Positions 1 to 8,531 of a stretch of 64,000 nt of DNA are shown here, piece after piece (the stretch's first letter is position 1; every line of letters starts with the position of its first letter). Both the position numbers and the translations under genes were made by a program. The DNA comes from Aliivibrio sifiae. GTDB lineage: Bacteria > Pseudomonadota > Gammaproteobacteria > Enterobacterales > Vibrionaceae. The notes under the pieces are model-generated. The model saw only the letters and a program-made list of their open reading frames with translations. It ran no database searches and was not told the origin of the DNA. The DNA is taken from positions 351,873 to 415,872 of the forward strand of contig NZ_MSCO01000001.1 of NCBI RefSeq assembly GCF_002954705.1, in the 5' to 3' direction.

Positions 1-624
1 CTAGCGACAATTATATTTACATCGAGCTCATCGGCATTGAACCATTTGCGTTTAGGCAATGTCGAAGTGAGGTTAATTAAAAGTTTAGCTCCTGGAGTCA
101 TTCTTGGAGGCTTTGTTGGTAGTTACCTTACTGAGTTAATTCCAACACAATATTTACCTAAAGTATTTGGTATTATCGTACTTTTACTAGCATTACAAAT
201 GCTGTTAGCACTTAAATTCACAGCTACAAGAGCTATGCCATCTCCTTTAAAAACAGCTGCTTCTGGTGGGATTATCGGTATTGTTTCTAGTTTAGCAGGT
301 ATTGGTGGTGGCTCATTGACAGTACCTTATTTAAGCTTTCATGGTGTTGAAATGAGAAAAGCTATTGGTAGTTCTTCTTTGTGTGGCACATTAATAGCAA
401 TAGCTGGCATGATAGGCTTTGTTATACACGGTGTTAGTGTCGCTAATTTGCCGTCAATGAGTTTAGGGTATGTATATTTACCTGCGTTATGTGGCATTAG
501 TGTAACGTCTATTTTTACCACTAGAGTTGGCGCAAAATTAGCTTCGCATTTACCAACATCAACATTAAAAAAAATCTTTGCCGTATTTCTAGTATTTATC
601 GGCAGTAAAATGTTCTTAGGATAA
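1..624 (+). CDS. TauE/SafE family membrane permease, 5' end outside window
   Basis: The reading frame is open from base 1, so the start lies upstream of the window; a TTG at 37 is in frame but is unlikely to be the real start. The visible part (about 207 residues) carries the TauE/SafE hallmarks: a serine-rich loop before NHLRLGNV, hydrophobic segments throughout, and the second-half glycine motif [13 protein letters not shown] followed by [11 protein letters not shown]. The family (often called sulfite exporters) comprises inner-membrane anion or organosulfur permeases of mostly unknown substrate. The stop lies 10 bases before lgt, so the two are probably cotranscribed. Family call is firm; substrate is unknown. 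Confidence 0.85.
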   Translation, partial: LATIIFTSSSSALNHLRLGNVEVRLIKSLAPGVILGGFVGSYLTELIPTQYLPKVFGIIVLLLALQMLLALKFTATRAMPSPLKTAASGGIIGIVSSLAGIGGGSLTVPYLSFHGVEMRKAIGSSSLCGTLIAIAGMIGFVIHGVSVANLPSMSLGYVYLPALCGISVTSIFTTRVGAKLASHLPTSTLKKIFAVFLVFIGSKMFLG

Positions 625-634
625 GAGAGTAATC

Positions 635-1486
635 ATGAACCAAGGGTATTTAACCTTCCCAAATATTGACCCAATATTATTTCAAATAGGTCCACTAGCT
701 GTTCGTTGGTATGGATTAATGTATTTGTTCGGTTTCATGTTTGCCTTATGGTTAGCAAATAAGCGTGCAGACAAACCAAATAGCGGTTGGACTCGTGATC
801 AAGTCAGTGATCTTCTTTTTGCTGGCTTTTTAGGGGTCGTGATTGGTGGGCGAGTTGGTTATGTCTTATTTTATAACTTTGGTTATTTCTTAGATAACCC
901 ACTGTACTTATTTGAAGTATGGACTGGCGGCATGTCTTTCCATGGGGGATTGCTTGGTGTAATTTCTGCAATGCTTTGGTATGGTTATAAGAATAATCGC
1001 AGCTTCTTTACTATTGCTGACTTTGTAGCGCCATTAGTACCGTTTGGCTTAGGTGCTGGTCGTCTCGGTAACTTTATGAATGGTGAACTATGGGGCCGAG
1101 TTACTGATGTGCCTTGGGCGATGATATTCCCAACAGGGGGGCCTCTTCCTCGTCATCCATCTCAATTATATGAGTTTGCACTTGAAGGGGTTGTTTTATT
1201 CTTAATCTTAAATTGGTTTATTCGTAAACCTCGTCCTTTGGGTGCAGTATCTGGTTTATTCTTATTTGGTTACGGAACATTTAGATTCTTAGTCGAATAT
1301 GTTCGTCAACCTGATGCTCAATTAGGTCTGTTTGGCGATTGGATTTCAATGGGACAAATCTTATCGCTACCAATGGTGATTGGTGGTCTTCTTATGATGC
1401 TTTGGGCATTTAAGCGTAATCTTTTTGCTACTGATTTACAGATAAATGAGACGAAGTCAAAAAAATCGAAACCAAAAGCAAAATAA
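635..1486 (+). CDS. lgt: Prolipoprotein diacylglyceryl transferase
   Basis: Transfers diacylglycerol from phosphatidylglycerol to the lipobox cysteine of prolipoproteins, the first step of lipoprotein maturation in the inner membrane. The 283-residue protein has about seven hydrophobic segments. The Lgt signature [14 protein letters not shown] is at residues 142-155, with R143 and H103 (in SFHGG) matching the essential E. coli residues. A Lys/Ser-rich tail ends the protein. Translation starts at ATG 10 bases after the upstream permease gene. The later pathway enzyme lspA is also in this window. As in E. coli, lgt is followed by thyA, but here a terminator hairpin separates them. Confidence 0.97.
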   Translation: MNQGYLTFPNIDPILFQIGPLAVRWYGLMYLFGFMFALWLANKRADKPNSGWTRDQVSDLLFAGFLGVVIGGRVGYVLFYNFGYFLDNPLYLFEVWTGGMSFHGGLLGVISAMLWYGYKNNRSFFTIADFVAPLVPFGLGAGRLGNFMNGELWGRVTDVPWAMIFPTGGPLPRHPSQLYEFALEGVVLFLILNWFIRKPRPLGAVSGLFLFGYGTFRFLVEYVRQPDAQLGLFGDWISMGQILSLPMVIGGLLMMLWAFKRNLFATDLQINETKSKKSKPKAK

Positions 1487-1535
1487 ACAAACTCAGAAAA
1501 ATACGTTAGAATAGCGTTAATAACGATTTATAGTG

Positions 1536-1563
1536 ATGGCCTCTCGTTTGAGGCCATTTTTTT
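1536..1563 (+). terminator. Intrinsic terminator between lgt and thyA
   Basis: Stem ATGGCCTC / GAGGCCAT (1536-1543 and 1550-1557), six-base loop, then a run of T. It ends only about 18 bases before the thyA start, so it may act as an attenuator of read-through into thyA. Confidence 0.8.
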
Positions 1564-1581
1564 AAGCCAATTTTAGAGAAC

Positions 1582-2439
1582 ATGACCGTGAAGCAGTATT
1601 TAGATTTATGCCAACGCATCGTTGATGAAGGAACCTGGATTGAAAACGAGCGAACAGGAAAGCGCTGTTTGACGGTAATTAATGCCGATCTGACTTACGA
1701 TGTTGCTAATGGAGAGTTTCCTTTAGTTACAACACGTAAAAGTTTTTGGAAGTCAGCAGTAGCTGAAATGATTGGTTATATTCGCGGTTATGATAATGCT
1801 GAAGATTTTCGTAAAATAGGCACTAAAACATGGGATGCTAATTCGAATTTAAATGATGCTTGGCTGAATAATCCTCACCGTAAAGGTGAAGATGACATGG
1901 GACGAGTATATGGTGTTCAAGGTCGTTCATGGGCAAAACCAAACGGTGAGTTTATCGATCAGTTGAAAAAGATCATTGATGATTTAAGCAATGGTATTGA
2001 CGACCGTGGTGAGATTTTAAATTTCTATAATCCAGGTGAGTTTGATATGGGCTGTTTACGTCCGTGCATGTACTCACACCACTTTTCACTGCTAGGTGAT
2101 ACGTTATACTTAAATAGTACTCAACGCTCTTGTGATGTTCCTTTAGGGCTTAATTTTAACATGGTTCAAGTGTATTTTCTGTTAGCTATTGTGGCTCAGA
2201 TTACAGGGCATAAAGCAGGTAAGGCTTATCATAAGATTGTGAATGGTCATATCTATGAAGATCAACTTGAATTGATGAAAGATGTACAGCTAAAGCGTGA
2301 GCCATTGAAAGCCCCAGTCTTTAAAATAAACCCTAAGATTAAATCATTAGAAGATTTAGAAACATGGGTAACTGTGGATGATTTTGATGTAGTTGGCTAT
2401 GAAAGCCATGAAGCGATTAAATATCCTTTTTCGGTCTAA
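1582..2439 (+). CDS. thyA: Thymidylate synthase
   Basis: Converts dUMP to dTMP using methylene-tetrahydrofolate. The 285-residue sequence keeps the catalytic cysteine C162 in LRPCMYSHH and the [12 protein letters not shown] block (residues 182-193) that binds substrate phosphate. It belongs to the longer thyA variant that carries an insertion relative to the 264-residue E. coli enzyme. The ribosome binding site is weak (TAGAGAA) and sits right behind the T-run of the lgt terminator. The gene ends in a strong hairpin shared with convergent nptA. folP, also in this window, makes a precursor of the folate cofactor. Confidence 0.97.
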   Translation: MTVKQYLDLCQRIVDEGTWIENERTGKRCLTVINADLTYDVANGEFPLVTTRKSFWKSAVAEMIGYIRGYDNAEDFRKIGTKTWDANSNLNDAWLNNPHRKGEDDMGRVYGVQGRSWAKPNGEFIDQLKKIIDDLSNGIDDRGEILNFYNPGEFDMGCLRPCMYSHHFSLLGDTLYLNSTQRSCDVPLGLNFNMVQVYFLLAIVAQITGHKAGKAYHKIVNGHIYEDQLELMKDVQLKREPLKAPVFKINPKIKSLEDLETWVTVDDFDVVGYESHEAIKYPFSV

Positions 2440-2450
2440 GTTATAGATTA

Positions 2451-2489
2451 AAAAAGCCCCAGAGTGTAAGTTCACTCTGGGGCTTTTTT
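2451..2489. terminator. Bidirectional terminator, thyA / nptA
   Basis: Perfect 16-bp stem (2451-2466 with 2473-2488), six-base loop, A-run on one side and T-run on the other. It sits between the convergent stops of thyA and nptA and can serve both strands. Confidence 0.92.
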
Positions 2490-2505
2490 ATATACGTATT
2501 ATTTT

Positions 2506-3651
2506 TTATACAGTTAGTGCTAACACACTGCCTGGTAGGATGATAAATACAAAGCTTAAATAGCCTGCTACCACACCTTTATTACGGTTCGCCATCTCTG
2601 CAATCCACTCAGCACCTTTCAATGGTAATTCACGTAAGAATGGAGTACCAAAGATAACCAGTGTTGCAATTACGTTGAAGCACAAGTGTACCAATGCAAT
2701 TTGTAGAGCGAAGATAGCATATTCACCTGATACTGCCGTTGCTGCTAATAATGCAGTTACACAAGTACCGATATTTGCTCCAAGAGTAAATGGATATACG
2801 TCACGTACTTTAAGAACGCCAGTACCTACTAATGGAACCATTAAACTTGTTGTTGTTGAAGATGATTGAACAAGAACAGTAACTACTGTACCTGATGCGA
2901 TGCCATGCAGAGGTCCACGACCAATCGCGCTTTTAAGGATATCACGAGCACGACCAACCATAAGGCTCTTCATTAGTTTTCCCATCAACGTAATCGCAAT
3001 AACCAAAATCACAATACCTAAAGCAATCATTAGTAGACCGCCAGTCATGCTGCCAAAGTTAGATAGAGGCTCTTTGATTGCTCCAATAACAGGTTTAGTA
3101 ATTGGCTTGATGAAGTCAAAACCTTTAATGCTCATGTCGCCAGCATTCAATAGTGGAGAAACTAACCATGCAGACAACTTTTGGAAGATACCAAACATCA
3201 TTTCTAGTGGTAAGAAGATCGAAACAGCAAGCAAGTTAAAAAAGTCATGAACAGTAGCACATGCAAATGCACGTCTAAATTCAGTCTTGCAACGCGCGTG
3301 ACCTAAACTAACTAGTGTATTCGTAACTGTCGTACCAATGTTTGCCCCCATAACCATAGGGATAGCCGTTTCAACAGGTAAACCACCTGCAACTAAGCCA
3401 ACAATAATAGAAGTTACAGTTGAAGATGATTGAATCAATGCTGTTGCAACTAGGCCTATCATTAAGCCAGCAACTGGGTGAGAAGCGAATTCAAAAAGAA
3501 CTTTTGCTTCTTCACCTACAGACCATTTAAAGCCTGTGCCAACCATAGCAACAGCTAAAAGAAGAAGATAAAGCATAAATGCTAAGTTTGCCCAACGCAG
3601 CATGCGCGAGGTGTTACTCATTGTTGCTGCAGAAATTGATTGGGTATTCAT
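2506..3651 (-). CDS. nptA: Na+/phosphate cotransporter, NptA type
   Basis: Sodium-coupled inner-membrane phosphate importer. The 381-residue protein shows two inverted Na_Pi_cotrans repeats, each with the diagnostic QSSST motif (QSSS at residues 74-77 and 262-265) followed by a GANIGT block. Hydrophobic segments fill the rest. Gene order thyA-nptA-nhaR matches Vibrio cholerae, where NptA was characterised. A candidate Pho box lies 70-85 bases upstream, suggesting induction under phosphate limitation. The minus-strand gene ends at the terminator shared with thyA. Confidence 0.93.
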   Translation of the reverse strand: MNTQSISAATMSNTSRMLRWANLAFMLYLLLLAVAMVGTGFKWSVGEEAKVLFEFASHPVAGLMIGLVATALIQSSSTVTSIIVGLVAGGLPVETAIPMVMGANIGTTVTNTLVSLGHARCKTEFRRAFACATVHDFFNLLAVSIFLPLEMMFGIFQKLSAWLVSPLLNAGDMSIKGFDFIKPITKPVIGAIKEPLSNFGSMTGGLLMIALGIVILVIAITLMGKLMKSLMVGRARDILKSAIGRGPLHGIASGTVVTVLVQSSSTTTSLMVPLVGTGVLKVRDVYPFTLGANIGTCVTALLAATAVSGEYAIFALQIALVHLCFNVIATLVIFGTPFLRELPLKGAEWIAEMANRNKGVVAGYLSFVFIILPGSVLALTV

Positions 3652-4064
3652 AGTAAAGCTCCGTACCGAAATAGTATGTTGTCGGTTTATTTAATCTGAA
3701 GCGATAGTAGATAAGGAATATTTCAGAAATATTACAGTCAGAAGGAAAACTGTAATAAATGCGTCATATTTGATTTTGATGCATTGGGTGTTTGTTTTTT
3801 ACCTTTTAAGCTTTTGATATTTATTGTTTTTTATTCTTTATTTTAAAATGGAATATAAATTTTTTTTTAAAACTTTTTTGTTCTATATTGCGGATTAATG
3901 ACACTTTTAAGAATATGGATGCGGAAAAAGCGAAATGTAAGTGATAAATGAATGGTTTTTACGAAGTGTTTGCTATTGGTGTAATAAATGACGTATCTTA
4001 AATTATTACTATCATTCTTAATGTAATAGATAAGTGCATTGATTTATAAATCATAGGATTCGAA
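3652..4064. other. Divergent intergenic region nptA / nhaR
   Basis: 413 bases without a gene, strongly AT-rich, with long T and A tracts around 3820-3880. It holds two Pho-box-like sequences near the nptA side (3720-3737 minus strand, 3750-3767 plus strand). I see no convincing nhaR promoter, although many AT-rich hexamers could serve. Confidence 0.6.
3704..3737 (-). promoter_or_regulatory. Candidate PhoB-dependent promoter of nptA
   Basis: On the minus strand, CTGTAAT-ATTT-CTGAAAT (3737-3720) fits the Pho box layout of two 7-base repeats separated by 4 bases, matching 11 of 14 repeat positions of CTGTCAT. Ten bases further lies TACTAT (3709-3704), a possible -10 at the spacing typical of PhoB promoters. 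A second box-like sequence, CTGTAAT-AAAT-GCGTCAT, lies at 3750-3767 on the other strand. Confidence 0.55.
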
Positions 4065-4964
4065 ATGTCTCATTTAAACTATAACCATTTGTATTATTTT
4101 TGGATGGTATGCAAACAAGGGTCAGTGACGAAAGCAGCAGAAGCTTTATTTCTTACACCTCAAACGGTTACCGGGCAGATTAAGGCGCTGGAAGAGAGAG
4201 TTAATGGTAAGTTAACCAAGCGTAATGGTCGTAATGTAGAGCCAACAGAGCTGGGTCAACTTATTTATAAATACGCTGACCGCATGTTTGGGTTAAGTTA
4301 TGAAATGCTCGATATTGTAAATTACAGTCAACAATCGAATGTATTATTTGATGTTGGTGTGGCTGATGCACTTTCTAAACGATTAGTAAGTAAAGTCCTT
4401 TCAACAACGATCCCTGAAGACGCGTCAATCCATCTTCGTTGTTTTGAATCTACCCATGAACTTTTACTTGAACAGTTATCGCAACATAAATTAGATATGA
4501 TCCTGTCGGATTGTCCTGTGGATTCAAGTCAAAACTCAGGGCTTTTTAGTAAAAAATTAGGTGAGTGTGGAATGAGTTTTTTTTGCTCTAAAGAAATGAC
4601 GGATATTCAATTTCCTGACGTATTGGAGAGAAAAAAGGTACTTATTCCTGGTAGCCGAACATCAATGGGTAGAAAAGTGATCCAATGGTGCGATCAACAA
4701 GGCATTACCCCTAATATTTTAGGTGAGTTTGATGACGTTGCTTTAATGAAAGCATTTGCTCGTGAGAATGATTCAGTGTTTTTGGCCCCAACGGTTTACA
4801 TGAATGAGGCAGATTCAGACCTTTCTTTACATCGAATAGCAGACGTAAAAGATTTGAAAGAAGAATATTATGTTATTTTTGCTGAGCGAATGATTCAGCA
4901 TCCTGCAGTGAAAAGTATCTGTGCTGCTGATTTCTCACATTTATTTGATTTTCATTTGCAATAG
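4065..4964 (+). CDS. nhaR: LysR-family transcriptional activator NhaR
   Basis: Predicted cytoplasmic LysR-type regulator; NhaR in enterics activates the Na+/H+ antiporter gene nhaA in response to sodium. The 299-residue protein has the N-terminal winged helix-turn-helix (about residues 1-65: [15 protein letters not shown], then [20 protein letters not shown]), followed by a substrate-binding-like effector domain. NYNHLYYFW at the N terminus is typical of NhaR. nhaA is not in this window. Its neighbours, the sodium-driven nptA and hlyU, follow Vibrio order. The gene is single and ATG-initiated. Confidence 0.9.
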   Translation: MSHLNYNHLYYFWMVCKQGSVTKAAEALFLTPQTVTGQIKALEERVNGKLTKRNGRNVEPTELGQLIYKYADRMFGLSYEMLDIVNYSQQSNVLFDVGVADALSKRLVSKVLSTTIPEDASIHLRCFESTHELLLEQLSQHKLDMILSDCPVDSSQNSGLFSKKLGECGMSFFCSKEMTDIQFPDVLERKKVLIPGSRTSMGRKVIQWCDQQGITPNILGEFDDVALMKAFARENDSVFLAPTVYMNEADSDLSLHRIADVKDLKEEYYVIFAERMIQHPAVKSICAADFSHLFDFHLQ

Positions 4965-4978
4965 TGAGGTAGAATATA

Positions 4979-5003
4979 CTAAATTAGCACTAGCTAAATT
5001 AGA
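4979..5003. promoter_or_regulatory. Repeated CTAAATTAG motif before hlyU
   Basis: Two direct copies of CTAAATTAG, each nearly palindromic, with start-to-start distance of 15 bases, end about 10 bases before the hlyU ATG. The position suits an autoregulatory operator for an ArsR-type repressor. This is inference from position and symmetry only. Confidence 0.35.
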
Positions 5004-5012
5004 GGTTGTTTT

Positions 5013-5309
5013 ATGAATTTACAAATGATGGAAGAAAATGCACCTCAAGCAGTAGCATTATTAAAAGCGATGGCGAATGAACGTCGTTTATTTATTTTGT
5101 GTTTATTACTTGATGGTGAGTTATCTGTTGGTCAAATTGCAGAAAAATTAGAACTTAGCCAATCTGCACTATCTCAGCATTTAGGCTGGCTACGTAAAGA
5201 TGAATTAGTATCAACAAGAAAAGAGTCTCAAACGGTGTTTTATTCATTGAATAGCCATGAAGTAAGATCCGTAATTCAACTATTACATGATTTATACTGT
5301 CAAAAGTAA
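5013..5309 (+). CDS. hlyU: ArsR-family regulator HlyU
   Basis: Small winged-helix DNA-binding dimer of the ArsR/SmtB fold. In pathogenic vibrios HlyU lifts silencing of haemolysin/RTX toxin genes. The 98 residues include KAMANERRLFILC, the recognition helix region LSQSALSQHLGWLRKD, and a C-terminal LHDLYCQK. The two cysteines at C30 and C96 correspond to Cys38 and Cys104 of the longer V. cholerae HlyU, residues proposed as a redox switch. Metal-site motifs such as CVC are absent. The position nhaR-hlyU-rpsT equals that in V. cholerae. Its targets in this organism are unknown. Confidence 0.9.
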   Translation: MNLQMMEENAPQAVALLKAMANERRLFILCLLLDGELSVGQIAEKLELSQSALSQHLGWLRKDELVSTRKESQTVFYSLNSHEVRSVIQLLHDLYCQK

Positions 5310-5373
5310 GCTATAGATGGGATAGCAAAAGGGTAAGTAATCTTCTTTTGTTTTTTCTTCAAATTGCAGATAT

Positions 5374-5400
5374 AAAAAAACCGACCTAGGTCGGTTTTTT
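5374..5400. terminator. Bidirectional terminator, hlyU / rpsT
   Basis: A-run, palindrome CCGACCTAGGTCGG and T-run between the convergent hlyU and rpsT stops; usable on both strands. Confidence 0.92.
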
Positions 5401-5429
5401 CTTATTTCTAACTGAGAATCAAATTTCTA

Positions 5430-5690
5430 TTAAAGAGCTTTGATTGCTGCAGTGAAACGCGCTTTATGACGTGCAGCTTTATTCTTATGAATAAGGCCTT
5501 TAGTCGCCATGCGGTCTAGAAGTGGAGTTGCAGTTGCTAGTGCAGCAGTTGCAGCTTCTTTATCGCCAGCTTCAATAGCTGCAATAGTTTTTTTCATGTA
5601 AGTGCGCATCATTGAACGACGGCTAGCGTTGTGCTGGCGACGTCTTTCAGCTTGAGTTGCGCGCTTCTTAGCAGATTTACTATTTGCCAA
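5430..5690 (-). CDS. rpsT: 30S ribosomal protein S20
   Basis: Small 16S rRNA-binding protein of 86 residues, Lys/Arg/Ala-rich (starts [18 protein letters not shown]). The start is TTG at 5690-5688, chosen because the protein then begins exactly like other S20 proteins. E. coli rpsT also uses UUG, which is linked to autogenous translational control. Longer in-frame extensions upstream have no S20 similarity and are discarded. The gene is monocistronic, with its own promoter and the terminator shared with hlyU. Confidence 0.96.
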   Translation of the reverse strand: MANSKSAKKRATQAERRRQHNASRRSMMRTYMKKTIAAIEAGDKEAATAALATATPLLDRMATKGLIHKNKAARHKARFTAAIKAL

Positions 5691-5737
5691 GGGTCTAACT
5701 CCCAAAAACGTAGTTCGGTGACAATTTAAGGTCGGGA

Positions 5738-5766
5738 AATATGCACCCATTGAACCCAAATGTCAA
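5738..5766 (-). promoter_or_regulatory. Candidate rpsT promoter
   Basis: On the minus strand, TTGACA (5766-5761), a 17-base spacer, then CATATT (5743-5738; 4 of 6 to consensus). It gives a leader of about 40 bases before the UUG start. Confidence 0.55.
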
Positions 5767-5912
5767 ATGATTTGTGTAAAAACCAAGCTGTCTCAGACAA
5801 AAGTTTGATGAGAATGGCAAAACACGGTTAAGATGGCGTGCATTCTAACAGCATTTTTTCCAGTTAGTAAGCTCTTTATCGCCATCAACGGCATCTTTAT
5901 GAGGTTTTTTTT

Positions 5913-7472
5913 ATGAGTAAACGACTTTTACGTTCTGGCTTAATCGTCAGTATCATGACTTTAGTGTCTAGAGTACTCGGTTTAGTCCGTGATGTAGTGG
6001 TAGCAAATTTAATGGGAGCGGGGGCGTCTGCCGACGTTTTCTTCTTTGCGAATAAAATACCTAATTTTTTACGCCGTTTATTTGCAGAAGGAGCTTTTTC
6101 ACAAGCGTTTGTTCCTGTACTAACGGAATATCACGCCAGTGGTGATGATAATAAAACTCGTGAATTAATAGCAAAAGCATCGGGTACTCTTGGTGTTCTC
6201 GTTACGATAGTTACTTTTTTCGGAGTTTTAGGTTCTGGAGCGGTCACAGCCTTGTTCGGAGCGGGCTGGTTTATGGACTGGCTTAATGATGGTCCTAATG
6301 CCCCTAAGTTTGAACTTGCTAGTTTCTTGCTAAAAATTACTTTCCCTTACCTCTGGTTTATTACTTTTGTTGCGTTATCTGGTGCCATTTTAAATACATT
6401 AGGTAAATTTGCCGTTTCTTCATTTACGCCTGTCTTTTTAAACGTTGCTATTATTGCGTGCGCTTATTTTGTTTCACCGAATTTAGAACAACCAGAGATC
6501 GGTTTAGCGATTGGTGTGTTCCTTGGTGGTTTAATTCAATTTCTATTTCAATTGCCATTTCTTTATAAAGCGAAAATGTTAGTTCGTCCGCAATGGGGCT
6601 GGAATGATCCTGGTGTAGTAAAAATCAGAACGTTAATGATCCCAGCACTCTTTGGGGTATCAGTAAGTCAAATTAACTTATTGTTTGATACTTTTATTGC
6701 AAGTTTCTTGGCAACGGGATCGATTAGTTGGCTCTATTATTCAGATCGTTTATTAGAATTCCCATTGGGTTTATTTGGTATTGCTATTGCTACGGTAATT
6801 TTACCTGCTTTGTCTCGCCAGCATGTTGATGCAAAAGGAACTGGCTTCTCTAGTACGATGGATTGGGGGGTTAGAATGGTGATATTACTTGGGATCCCTG
6901 CAATGTTAGGGCTGATGGTATTGGCGAAACCTATGTTAATGGTATTGTTTATGCGTGGTGAGTTTTCTCCTAATGACGTACATAATGCTTCATTATCTCT
7001 CCTTGCTTATTCATCTGGATTATTAAATTTCATGCTAATTAAGGTATTGGCTCCTGGCTATTATGCTCGCCAAGATACTAAAACCCCGGTGCGCTACGGT
7101 ATCATTGCGATGATAACTAATATGTTTTTTAATGCTATTTTTGCTTATTTCTATGGTTATGTTGGATTAGCAATGGCAACAGCATTGTCTGCTTTGGTTA
7201 ACATGGCATTGCTTTATCGTGGTTTGCATTTGGCAAATGTATATAAGCTATCTAAAGAGACTATTATTTATATTATAAAATTAGTGGTATCTGGTGGCAT
7301 TATGGTTGGCGTTTTATTGTGGTTTATGCCAGCCATGAATGTGTGGCTAGAATGGGACTTATTAAAACGAATGATCATGCTACTAGGCTTTATTGGACTA
7401 GGAGCGGTGAGTTACTTAATCCCTGCGTTAGTATTAGGATTGCGTCTGCGCCACTTACGAGTTAATGCATAA
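5913..7472 (+). CDS. murJ: Lipid II flippase MurJ (MviN)
   Basis: Moves the peptidoglycan precursor lipid II across the inner membrane. 519 residues with about 14 hydrophobic segments. The N terminus (SGLIVSIMTLVSRVLGLVRD) and the FRRLFAEGAFSQAFVP-like block near residue 50 are diagnostic of MurJ; arginines in these regions line the cavity in known structures. A GAGG ribosome binding site precedes the ATG. It is divergent from rpsT, as in many gamma-proteobacteria, and followed 90 bases later by ribF. Confidence 0.96.
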   Translation: MSKRLLRSGLIVSIMTLVSRVLGLVRDVVVANLMGAGASADVFFFANKIPNFLRRLFAEGAFSQAFVPVLTEYHASGDDNKTRELIAKASGTLGVLVTIVTFFGVLGSGAVTALFGAGWFMDWLNDGPNAPKFELASFLLKITFPYLWFITFVALSGAILNTLGKFAVSSFTPVFLNVAIIACAYFVSPNLEQPEIGLAIGVFLGGLIQFLFQLPFLYKAKMLVRPQWGWNDPGVVKIRTLMIPALFGVSVSQINLLFDTFIASFLATGSISWLYYSDRLLEFPLGLFGIAIATVILPALSRQHVDAKGTGFSSTMDWGVRMVILLGIPAMLGLMVLAKPMLMVLFMRGEFSPNDVHNASLSLLAYSSGLLNFMLIKVLAPGYYARQDTKTPVRYGIIAMITNMFFNAIFAYFYGYVGLAMATALSALVNMALLYRGLHLANVYKLSKETIIYIIKLVVSGGIMVGVLLWFMPAMNVWLEWDLLKRMIMLLGFIGLGAVSYLIPALVLGLRLRHLRVNA

Positions 7473-7517
7473 TATTGTTATTCACTGAGTTGAGTGGTTT
7501 GGCTAGTAAGATTAGTA

Positions 7518-7523
7518 TATAAT
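7518..7523 (+). promoter_or_regulatory. Possible -10 element upstream of ribF
   Basis: Perfect TATAAT 40 bases before the ribF start, but the sequence 17 bases upstream (TGGTTT) is a poor -35, so this is tentative. ribF-ileS-lspA may have this own promoter or read through from murJ. Confidence 0.3.
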
Positions 7524-7562
7524 TCGTCAGTTTTTTTAATCAAATAACTTGATATTGAGATA

Positions 7563-8495
7563 ATGGAATTAATCCGAGGCATTCATAATATTACGCCTGA
7601 CCATCATGGTTGCGTAATGACTATTGGTAATTTTGACGGTGTTCATTTAGGACATCAACAAGTATTACAACAAGTTAAGGCTAAAGCTAAGCAATTAGGT
7701 TTACCTTCTGTTGTAATGACATTTGATCCACAACCAATGGAATTTTTTGCTAAAGATAAAGCACCAGCTCGATTGACTCGTTTACGAGATAAGTTTGTTC
7801 AACTTGATAAATTGGATATAGAGCGTCTGCTTTGTATTAATTTTAATCATAAATTTGCACAGCAAACGGCAGATGAATTCGTTGAGCACTTGTTGGTTAA
7901 GCTATTGGGTGTTAAGTTTCTGGTTGTTGGTGATGATTTTTGTTTTGGACAACATCGCCAAGGTAACTTTGAAATGCTACAAAAAGCAGGTGAAAAATAT
8001 GGCTTTGAAGTAGTAAATACACAAAGCTTTTGTCTGCAAAAACAGCGAGTCAGTAGTACAGCTATTCGTAATGCACTTGCTGAAGACAGATTTGAAGACG
8101 TCGCCACGATGTTAGGGCGACACTATAGTATTACAGGCCGTGTTTCACATGGTCGAAAACTAGGGAGAACGATAGGTTTTCCCACTGCGAATATCCCATT
8201 AAAGCGTTGTGTTTCCCCTGTATCTGGCGTTTATGTTGTTCAAGCCAAAGACAGTAGTGGTAAACAATTAGGTGGTGTCGCCAATATAGGCAACCGTCCA
8301 ACGGTAAATGGCGTTCGTCAACAGCTGGAAGTTCACTTCTTCGATTACAAAGGCAATTTATATGGCCAACAATTGGATGTAGAGTTACTTTGTAAGTTGC
8401 GTGATGAGCATAAATTTGAGTCATTTGACGCATTAAAACAACAAATAGAATTAGATTCTCAGGCAGCACGGGTGTGGCTGTCTGAAAACAGATAA
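7563..8495 (+). CDS. ribF: Bifunctional riboflavin kinase / FAD synthetase
   Basis: Makes FMN from riboflavin and FAD from FMN. 310 residues in two domains: an N-terminal nucleotidyltransferase domain with GNFDGVHLGHQ (about residues 22-32) and later VSSTAIRNAL, and a C-terminal flavokinase domain with GRTIGFPTANI followed by SGVYVV. It starts at ATG 7563 behind a short GAG-type binding site. It lies 36 bases upstream of ileS; the ribF-ileS-lspA-fkpB-ispH order is that of E. coli. Confidence 0.97.
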   Translation: MELIRGIHNITPDHHGCVMTIGNFDGVHLGHQQVLQQVKAKAKQLGLPSVVMTFDPQPMEFFAKDKAPARLTRLRDKFVQLDKLDIERLLCINFNHKFAQQTADEFVEHLLVKLLGVKFLVVGDDFCFGQHRQGNFEMLQKAGEKYGFEVVNTQSFCLQKQRVSSTAIRNALAEDRFEDVATMLGRHYSITGRVSHGRKLGRTIGFPTANIPLKRCVSPVSGVYVVQAKDSSGKQLGGVANIGNRPTVNGVRQQLEVHFFDYKGNLYGQQLDVELLCKLRDEHKFESFDALKQQIELDSQAARVWLSENR

Positions 8496-8531
8496 CATTT
8501 CATTTCGCCCAAGTAACGGAATTAAGAATCA

